Positions 1 to 5,056 of a stretch of 5,056 nucleotides of DNA are shown in pieces. How positions within the stretch are numbered: the first letter of the stretch is position 1; each line of letters begins with the position of its first letter. The DNA comes from an uncultured Eubacterium sp. (lineage in GTDB: Bacteria > Bacillota > Clostridia > Lachnospirales > Lachnospiraceae). The translations under genes were made by a program, and so were the position numbers. A model generated the notes under the pieces. The model was not told the origin of the DNA. It did not search any database and saw nothing but the letters and a program-made list of their open reading frames with translations. Location: NCBI GenBank assembly GCA_937915825.1, contig CALGGT010000037.1, positions 1-5,056 of the forward strand, in the 5' to 3' direction.

Positions 1-35
1 CATCACAGAGTTGGGGAGGAAATTTACAGGTACAA
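1..35. other. Probable CRISPR spacer at window edge
   Basis: These 35 bases precede the first repeat directly and match the length of the two complete spacers (36 and 33 bp). They are best read as a whole or nearly whole further spacer, with another repeat expected just outside the window. The protospacer is unknown. Confidence 0.6.
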
Positions 36-67
36 ATTTCAATCCACGCACCCACACGGGGTGCGAC

Positions 68-103
68 GTTAACCGCCTAAATTAAGCCGACATTAAACGA
101 TGT
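68..103. other. CRISPR spacer, 36 bp
   Basis: Unique 36-bp sequence between the first and second repeats, AT-rich. It has no match elsewhere in this window that I can see, so it is not a self-targeting spacer for these genes. Its origin cannot be told without a database search. Confidence 0.9.
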
Positions 104-135
104 ATTTCAATCCACGCACCCACACGGGGTGCGAC

Positions 136-168
136 GGTGAGGTGATTTTGTATGGAGATGCTAATTAA
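136..168. other. CRISPR spacer, 33 bp, resembling a translation start
   Basis: Unique 33-bp sequence between the second and third repeats. On the plus strand it contains GAGGTGATTTTGTATG, which looks like a Shine-Dalgarno site (GAGGTG) followed after a normal gap by an ATG at 152. This would fit a protospacer taken from the start of a phage or plasmid gene. The same ATG opens a reading frame that runs through the third repeat and into the gmk remnant, probably by chance. Confidence 0.85.
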
Positions 169-202
169 ATTTCAATCCACGCACCCACACGGGGTGCGAC
201 CA

Positions 203-460
203 AAGATTGTCAAAAAACTTGTGCAACGGTCTGACGCAGAGATTGCCCTTGAGAAAGCACTTAGAGAACGCAATGACTCTCAGAAAAGGCTCAATGAGCT
301 TATGAAGGATTATGATTATCTGCTTGTCAATGAAACCGTCAGAGAATGCGCTCAGGCCCTCCACTGCCTGATTTGCGCTGAACACCGGAAGCTGAACCGG
401 AATCTTGCAGCCATCAACCAGTTCCGACAGGAATTAAGGACCTGTCAGGAAAGTTCCTAA
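203..460 (+). CDS. gmk: Guanylate kinase, C-terminal fragment (5' end missing)
   Basis: Guanylate kinase phosphorylates GMP to GDP with ATP in the cytoplasm. Only about 85 residues remain of the usual roughly 200. The recognisable part is YDYLLVNETVRECAQALHCL followed by ICAEHRKLNRN, which corresponds to the C-terminal segment of the family (E. coli has YDYLIVND...IIRAERLRMSR). The preceding KKLVQRSDAEIALEKAL fits the lid/arginine region. The P-loop and GMP-binding core are absent, so the fragment cannot be an active kinase. Family similarity begins right after the last CRISPR repeat. The frame stays open back to ATG 152 inside a spacer, giving a 102-residue product whose first 17 residues are CRISPR-derived, and I do not regard that as the native start. 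rpoZ follows after 25 bp, the usual gmk-rpoZ order in Firmicutes, which supports the identification. Leucine codons (mostly CTT/CTG/CTC) match rpoZ. Confidence 0.75.
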   Translation, partial: KIVKKLVQRSDAEIALEKALRERNDSQKRLNELMKDYDYLLVNETVRECAQALHCLICAEHRKLNRNLAAINQFRQELRTCQESS

Positions 461-485
461 GCATATTTTCGAAGGGAGAAGCAAC

Positions 486-1271
486 ATGATCCATCCGTCT
501 TATATTGAACTCATGCAAAGCGTAAACAGGGACAGCGACCCGGAGGAGCCCATTGTCAAAAGCCGGTATTCCATCGTAACGGCAACTGCCCGCCGGGCCC
601 GCCAGCTGATTGACCAGACTGGCACTGCCGAAGAATTCGCCGAGAGAAAACCGCTTTCTGTCGCAGTAGATGAAATCTACAAAGGTTCCGTCAGGATTCT
701 TTCAGACGAACAGGCCCTTGAAATGCAGGAAGAGGAAGAAGAGAGGAAGCTTCTGGGACTTCTCTCGCCTGAGCTGTCAGAGGAAGAAGAAGCTGCTGAT
801 GAGATGTCCGATGAAGCAGTCGATGAAACAGCTGATGAGATGTCTGATGAAGCAATTGATGAAACAGCTGATGAAACGTCCCTTGAGCAGGAAGGTCTGA
901 CGGCTTTGCAGGCGGCTGATGAAATTGAAGATGCTGCCGGAATGCTGGAAGAAGACGCGGCAGCAGAGGAGGAAGCACAAAAGAATGCCCTTCCCCCGGT
1001 CCGTGACCAGATCGAGATTGATGATTTCGAAAAAATGGATATCCGCGTGTGCCTGGTGAAAGACTGCGAGATCGTAAAAAGAGCCAACCGGCTTCTTAAG
1101 CTTACACTCGATGACGGACTTGGCGAAAGAGTGATCGTCTCCTCTATCAGACAGGATTATAAGCCGGAAGAACTGGTCGGCAGAAAGATCCTTGTCCTTG
1201 TGAATCTCAAACCGGCAAAACTTTCCGGAATCACCAGTAATGGCATGCTTCTGGCGGCAAGCGGAGATTAA
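486..1271 (+). CDS. rpoZ: RNA polymerase omega subunit fused to a tRNA-binding domain
   Basis: Residues 1 to about 73 are an omega subunit (RpoZ), which helps assemble core RNA polymerase by binding beta'. The signature is MIHPSYIELM, then SRYSIVTATARRARQLI (26-42) and KPLSVAVDEIYKGSVRIL (55-72). Typical RpoZ ends near here. This frame continues into a Glu/Asp/Ala-rich linker (about 79-170) with a 12-residue repeat (104-115, 116-127). It then enters a tRNA-binding OB-fold domain of the MetRS C-terminal/EMAP-II type: IEIDDFEKMDIRV (176-188), RANRLLKLTLDDG (199-211) and NLKPAKLSGITSNGMLLAAS (240-259). That domain in MetRS binds tRNA non-specifically and aids dimerisation. A good Shine-Dalgarno (AAGGGAG, 472-478) lies 7 bp before the ATG. 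The TAA at 1269 falls before the usual end of the domain. The omega and tRNA-binding assignments are secure. Whether the fusion is biological or an assembly or recombination product through acidic low-complexity sequence is open. Confidence 0.85.
   Translation: MIHPSYIELMQSVNRDSDPEEPIVKSRYSIVTATARRARQLIDQTGTAEEFAERKPLSVAVDEIYKGSVRILSDEQALEMQEEEEERKLLGLLSPELSEEEEAADEMSDEAVDETADEMSDEAIDETADETSLEQEGLTALQAADEIEDAAGMLEEDAAAEEEAQKNALPPVRDQIEIDDFEKMDIRVCLVKDCEIVKRANRLLKLTLDDGLGERVIVSSIRQDYKPEELVGRKILVLVNLKPAKLSGITSNGMLLAASGD
795..880 (+). repeat. 36-bp coding tandem repeat in the acidic linker
   Basis: Two full 36-bp units (795-830 and 831-866) differ at only a few positions and encode ADEMSDEAVDET and ADEMSDEAIDET. 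A partial third unit starts at 867 and encodes ADETS. The unit length is a multiple of three, so gain or loss of copies keeps the frame. The repeat gives rpoZ a strongly acidic, probably disordered, linker. Confidence 0.9.
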
Positions 1272-1331
1272 TTTGGCTGCAAGGTACTCTTTGCCGATGA
1301 CGCGGTACCGGCCGGAACAGTGATCCACTGA
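1272..1331 (+). pseudogene. Read-through end of the tRNA-binding domain after an in-frame TAA
   Basis: Reading on in the rpoZ frame past the TAA at 1269-1271 gives FGCKVLFADDAVPAGTVIH and then TGA (1329-1331). This matches what MetRS-type tRNA-binding domains have after GMLLAAS: a short beta strand, then a D-x-x-VPAG-x-x-I ending. The coding signal therefore continues beyond the stop. The simplest explanation is a single nonsense change in the codon between D261 and F (for example GAA to TAA) or a sequencing error. Without these 19 residues the last strand of the OB fold would be lost. Confidence 0.7.
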
Positions 1332-1365
1332 TTCCCTGCAATAAGTGATATGAAGAATAAAGAAG

Positions 1366-2843
<1,478 letters not shown>

Positions 2844-2861
2844 GGAAGAGAGGATTCATGT

Positions 2862-3284
2862 ATGGCGGAACGGAAAAAATTCCTTTTGGAGATTGTCTCG
2901 CCCCAAAGGGTGTTCTATCAACAGGATGTGGAGATGGTAGAATTAAATACGACAGAGGGAGAAATCGGGATCTATGCCGATCATATTCCTTTGACGGCCC
3001 TGGTGGCGCCCGGGATCATGACGATCACAGAGGATGAAGCGACTACGAAAGAAGCCGCTGTATTAGAGGGGTTCATCGAGATCCTGCCGGATAAAGTAAC
3101 GGTGTTGGCACAGTCCTGTGAGTGGCCGGATGAAATTGATCTGAATCGGGCCAGGGAAGCCAAAGTGCGGGCAGAACGAAGGATTCAAAGCAGCGACGGA
3201 ACCATCAATCAATCCCGGGCGGAAATGGCCCTTCGGCGTGCTTTGATCCGGATTCATCTGGCTGAGCAGGGAAGGAACGGGTGA
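2862..3284 (+). CDS. atpC: F-type ATP synthase subunit epsilon
   Basis: Epsilon is part of the F1 central stalk. It links gamma to the c-ring and can inhibit ATP hydrolysis through its C-terminal helices. The 140-residue length is normal. Residues 1 to about 88 form the beta-sandwich domain, with EGEIGIYADHIPLTALVAPG (32-51) and GFIEILPDKVTVLA (70-83). Residues about 92-138 form the two-helix domain, starting IDLNRAREAKVRAERRI. A purine-rich Shine-Dalgarno (GGAAGAGAGG, 2844-2853) begins right after the atpD stop. An out-of-frame ATG at 2858 sits just before the true start at 2862. The gene is the normal last member of the atp operon. The next frame starts only 6 bp after its TGA, so transcription probably continues into the membrane-protein genes. 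Confidence 0.97.
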   Translation: MAERKKFLLEIVSPQRVFYQQDVEMVELNTTEGEIGIYADHIPLTALVAPGIMTITEDEATTKEAAVLEGFIEILPDKVTVLAQSCEWPDEIDLNRAREAKVRAERRIQSSDGTINQSRAEMALRRALIRIHLAEQGRNG

Positions 3285-3290
3285 TGAAAG

Positions 3291-3647
3291 GTGAAGACGG
3301 TAGACAATAAAAAAGCATACTTTTCACTGGCAGCAGGAATCTTCGCGTTCCTGAATCTGTTTATCTGGTACCTGTCCATTCCGATGGCGATGTTAGCCAT
3401 TGTCCTGGGGATTTTTGCCTTACGGGATCGAAATGTTCAGAAAAAAGATTTTGGGATCGCCGGGATCGTTGTGGGAAGCGTGATGCTTTGCGCGACCATT
3501 GGGCTGCATATTGTTGCCTTGAGCTTGTTTCAAAAAGATCAAAGCGACTGGATTAAGAACTATTTAGCCAGCCCCTCAGCGGTAACCGCCGCCCCTACCC
3601 CGGAATTTCCCACGAAACAGGATACGGATATTACTGGTAAAATTTAG
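3291..3647 (+). CDS. Small membrane protein, DUF4190-like
   Basis: A 118-residue membrane protein of unknown function. Hydrophobic segments lie at about 9-29, 31-44 and 54-80, split by the charged loop RDRNVQKKD (45-53). The pattern of glycine-rich SLAAGIFAFL, then MAMLAIVLGIFALRD, then FGIAGIVVGSVML resembles the DUF4190 family. The tail after residue 80 is soluble, with a Pro/Thr-rich stretch (ASPSAVTAAPTPEFP). The start is GTG; the frame is closed by a TGA at 3285-3287, so nothing further upstream is possible, and the next in-frame ATG lies inside the hydrophobic region. Its ribosome site is weak, with AAGGA about 14 bp away inside the end of atpC, which suggests translation coupled to atpC. 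It is followed after 14 bp by a second protein of the same type. Confidence 0.75.
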   Translation: MKTVDNKKAYFSLAAGIFAFLNLFIWYLSIPMAMLAIVLGIFALRDRNVQKKDFGIAGIVVGSVMLCATIGLHIVALSLFQKDQSDWIKNYLASPSAVTAAPTPEFPTKQDTDITGKI

Positions 3648-3661
3648 AAAGAGAGTTTTGA

Positions 3662-4021
3662 ATGGAAAACGAGAAGAAAGGATTGGCCATCGCCTCCCTG
3701 ATCTTGGGGATTTTTTCCCTGATCTGCTGTACGTGCTATGGGATCGGCCTTCTTTGCGCATTGATCGGTTTGATCTTATCCGTCGTTTGCATCGCAAAGG
3801 GGAAAGGTAAGGGGAAGACCATTGGGATCGTGGCCTGTGTCCTATGCAGTTTGGGATTGGTCGTACAAGTGTATATCACTACGTTTGTCTTTATGAATAT
3901 TCGATGGGACAATATGACTCAGGAGAATATTGAAAAATTTATGCAGGTAGATCCTTCAGACCGGGAGGAATTTTTAAGAGAATTGCAGAAATTCTTTAAG
4001 TTTGATCTTACCGGTTACTAA
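3662..4021 (+). CDS. Small membrane protein, DUF4190-like
   Basis: A 119-residue membrane protein of unknown function. The start KKGLAIASLILGIFSLICC is a strong DUF4190-style opening. Hydrophobic segments lie at about 7-24, 27-45 and 53-79, with a lysine/glycine loop KGKGKGK (46-52). Four cysteines sit in the membrane part between 22 and 32 (CCTC and a later C). The C-terminal 40 residues are soluble, charged and probably helical (TQENIEKFMQ...REEFLRELQKFF). It shares its three-segment layout with the preceding gene, so the two may be old duplicates. The ribosome site is a modest AGAGAG just upstream. The TAA is followed at once by the ribosome site of the next gene, so all three appear to be one transcript. 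Confidence 0.78.
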   Translation: MENEKKGLAIASLILGIFSLICCTCYGIGLLCALIGLILSVVCIAKGKGKGKTIGIVACVLCSLGLVVQVYITTFVFMNIRWDNMTQENIEKFMQVDPSDREEFLRELQKFFKFDLTGY

Positions 4022-4033
4022 GGGAGGAAAGAA

Positions 4034-4444
4034 ATGAAGAAATTACCGAACATTCATCAAATGTCGGAAGTGGAGAAAGGGTATTGGTTGGGCTGGATCC
4101 TTTTTGTGGAACTGATTCTGGCACATATTTTGGTGATCCGTTTTTCTTTGGACATCACCCAAATATCCTTCTATCCCTGTATTTTTAAAGTGATTACCGG
4201 GCATCCTTGTTTGGGGTGCGGCGGGACTCACGCAGCCCAGGCGTTGCTGGAAGGAAATCTGAAAAAAAGTTTGTTGGAGCATCCGGCCGTGCTTTATATC
4301 TTTATGGGATATCTGTGGTTTATGATTCAACAAACCTTGGAATATTGTGGAAAGAAGATCCTTCGTTTGCGAATGGATAGTTTCTTGTATGGCTTGGTGG
4401 GGATCTCCATCATCCAATGGATCTTGAAAATCTTGTTTTTATGA
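4034..4444 (+). CDS. DUF2752 family membrane protein
   Basis: A 136-residue membrane protein. The segment YPCIFKVITGHPCLGCGGTH (47-66), followed by AAQALLEGNLKKSLLEHP, is the hallmark of DUF2752 proteins (C-P...TG-x-PC-x-GCG-x-T...LL-x-G...). C49, C59 and C62 are visible; the role of the family is unknown to me. Predicted membrane segments are at about 17-37, 82-100 and 117-136. A strong ribosome site GGGAGG (4022-4027) lies 6 bp before the ATG and directly after the previous stop. DUF2752 genes often sit beside other small membrane genes such as DUF4190 types, which agrees with this cluster. It ends 26 bp from the end of the opposite-strand gene. Confidence 0.85.
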   Translation: MKKLPNIHQMSEVEKGYWLGWILFVELILAHILVIRFSLDITQISFYPCIFKVITGHPCLGCGGTHAAQALLEGNLKKSLLEHPAVLYIFMGYLWFMIQQTLEYCGKKILRLRMDSFLYGLVGISIIQWILKILFL

Positions 4445-4470
4445 TTGAAAGGAACGGGTGTATCCCTGGA

Positions 4471-4905
4471 TCAATAGAAGGCGATGCGAAAGGCGACAAG
4501 GGCAGCGGGAATGCTTAGGAAAAACCCAAGAATGGTAGAAGTCATGGCATAGACATCGTAAACCTTTCCAGTCTTCTTACGAAGAAACAGGGTGACTTCT
4601 TTGCCGGTGTGATAGAGTCGTTCTTCCATGGCAAATTCCGCGGGAAAGGAACAGGGAAATTCCTGGCCGTCTATGAGATAATAAGCAGTACGAAAGCCGC
4701 GGTCTCCAATGGTATCCAGGCGGGTAAAAGTTCCTTTTACTTTTTTCGTAAAAGGAAGACGCAATAAATGATGAAGGAAGAAAAGGATCATCACGCAAAA
4801 CATCCCCCCCATGAGAGCGATCAGGAGGATCAGAAGTCTGGAAATATTAACTTGTAACACCGTTAACAGGATTAATGCCATAATGATAATGATCAGGACT
4901 TCCAT
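4471..4905 (-). CDS. Hypothetical small membrane protein
   Basis: A 144-residue protein I do not recognise with certainty. Two hydrophobic segments fill residues about 3-18 and 22-48, and a third lies at about 121-142. Between them, residues 51-120 form a soluble, beta-rich part (KVKGTFTRLDTIGDRGFRTA, then YYLIDGQEFPCSFP and GKEVTLFLRKKTGKVYDVY). That layout, a small strand-rich domain held by membrane helices, recalls DUF3592-like proteins, but this is a guess. The start is supported by AAAGGAG on the minus strand (4914-4920), 8 bp upstream of the ATG. It is transcribed toward the atp-linked cluster. Its own promoter would have to lie in the GC-rich 4921-5056 stretch, where none is evident. 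Confidence 0.75.
   Translation of the reverse strand: MEVLIIIIMALILLTVLQVNISRLLILLIALMGGMFCVMILFFLHHLLRLPFTKKVKGTFTRLDTIGDRGFRTAYYLIDGQEFPCSFPAEFAMEERLYHTGKEVTLFLRKKTGKVYDVYAMTSTILGFFLSIPAALVAFRIAFY
4724..4757 (-). repeat. Overlapping inverted repeats sharing one arm
   Basis: TTCCTTTTAC (4731-4740) and GTAAAAGGAA (4748-4757) form a perfect 10-bp inverted repeat with a 7-nt loop. A second GTAAAAG at 4724-4730 can instead pair with CTTTTAC (4734-4740) across 3 nt. The middle arm can therefore pair with either side. The element is inside the coding sequence of the hypothetical membrane protein (residues about 50-62, LPFTKKVKGTFT). Confidence 0.6.
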
Positions 4906-4920
4906 GGAAAGTTCTCCTTT

Positions 4921-5056
4921 TCAGGTTTGGGATCGACGTTATGCCAAAGCCGGGATCGATGAGCATCCGTGGCGCCGGTTACGATTCACAGCCCCCTGCC
5001 TCAATTCTTGGGGCCCGCTATGCGCTCTTGGTCGTGAACAGCCAGCTGACACGACG
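4921..5056. other. GC-rich stretch without an assignable gene
   Basis: About 60% GC by hand count (81 of 136), clearly richer than the neighbouring membrane genes. One plus-strand frame stays open from before 4921 to the window edge, with an ATG at 4941 but no Shine-Dalgarno. A minus-strand frame is also open for about 38 codons. Neither translation resembles a family I know. I see no tRNA, terminator or promoter here. It may be the end of a gene lying beyond the window, or foreign sequence. Confidence 0.4.

Larger units (their letters stand above)
36..200 (-). CRISPR. Type I-C-like CRISPR array edge, three 32-bp repeats
   Basis: Three identical 32-bp repeats lie at 36-67, 104-135 and 169-200, separated by spacers of 36 bp (68-103) and 33 bp (136-168). 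On the plus strand each begins ATTTCAATCC and ends GGGGTGCGAC. A 7-bp inverted repeat (CGCACCC/GGGTGCG) flanks a 5-nt loop. Read on the minus strand the repeat starts GTCGCACCCC and ends TGGATTGAAAT, the classic subtype I-C form. Cleavage by Cas5d at the base of the stem would leave the 11-nt handle TGGATTGAAAT. Transcription is therefore inferred to run right to left, which puts the leader at higher coordinates. Just right of 200, however, lies gmk coding sequence and no AT-rich leader. No cas gene is in the window, so the subtype rests on repeat form alone. The array probably continues left of position 1. Confidence 0.95.

Noticed and set aside
1..200. A complete CRISPR-Cas system
   Set aside because: Only three repeats are present, with no leader and no cas gene in the window.
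152..202. ATG at 152 as the true start of the gmk-like protein
   Set aside because: Residues 1-16 come wholly from CRISPR spacer and repeat and residue 17 spans the junction; guanylate kinase similarity starts only after 200.
677..1328. Long open frames on the minus strand and in another plus frame across rpoZ
   Set aside because: They are shadows of the Glu/Asp-rich repeat coding; they give Ser/Ala-rich or Lys/Met-rich nonsense without ribosome sites.
3272..4460. A 12-bp direct repeat AAGGAACGGGTG at 3272-3283 and 4449-4460
   Set aside because: One copy is the end of atpC coding sequence, and about one chance 12-mer match is expected in 5 kb. It does not look like attachment sites.
4444..4475. 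Possible bidirectional terminator between the convergent genes (ATTGA/TCAAT outer arms, GGG/CCC inner arms)
   Set aside because: The arms are short, the interior loop is uneven, and no U-tract follows in either direction.
4941..5056. Possible plus-strand gene starting at ATG 4941
   Set aside because: There is no Shine-Dalgarno, it is only about 39 codons to the edge in GC-rich DNA, and no family resemblance is visible.

Overview
The window looks like DNA from a clostridial Firmicute, most like Lachnospiraceae. This rests on the style of the omega-subunit N-terminus (MIHPSYIELM...SRYSIVTATARRARQ), the gmk-rpoZ gene order, strong purine-rich Shine-Dalgarno sites, and the atpD-atpC pair followed by small DUF4190/DUF2752-type membrane proteins. 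It is probably not one continuous native locus. It reads as at least three, perhaps four, blocks with abrupt borders.

Block 1 (1-200) is the edge of a type I-C-like CRISPR array with three identical 32-bp repeats. Block 2 (201-1331) starts inside the 3' part of gmk (guanylate kinase) and continues into rpoZ. The rpoZ reading frame carries an acidic repeat tail and a C-terminal tRNA-binding domain of the methionyl-tRNA synthetase/EMAP-II type, cut short by an in-frame TAA. Leucine codons here are almost all CTN. An intergenic stretch (1332-1448) with a 13-bp tandem repeat follows.

Block 3 (about 1432-4920) has different codon habits (many TTG/TTA leucines). It holds atpD and atpC, the last two genes of an F-type ATP synthase operon, with none of the expected upstream atp genes. 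Three small membrane-protein genes follow on the same strand, tightly spaced, and one small membrane-protein gene converges on them from the other strand. Block 4 (4921-5056) is a GC-rich stretch (about 60% GC) with no gene I can assign.

Known functions are housekeeping: GMP phosphorylation, RNA polymerase assembly and ATP synthesis. I see no convincing new defence or mobile system. The points most worth checking are the RpoZ/tRNA-binding-domain fusion with its in-frame stop, and the CRISPR-to-gmk and rpoZ-to-atpD borders. Those borders may be genome rearrangements or metagenome-assembly chimeras, and the sequence alone cannot decide.
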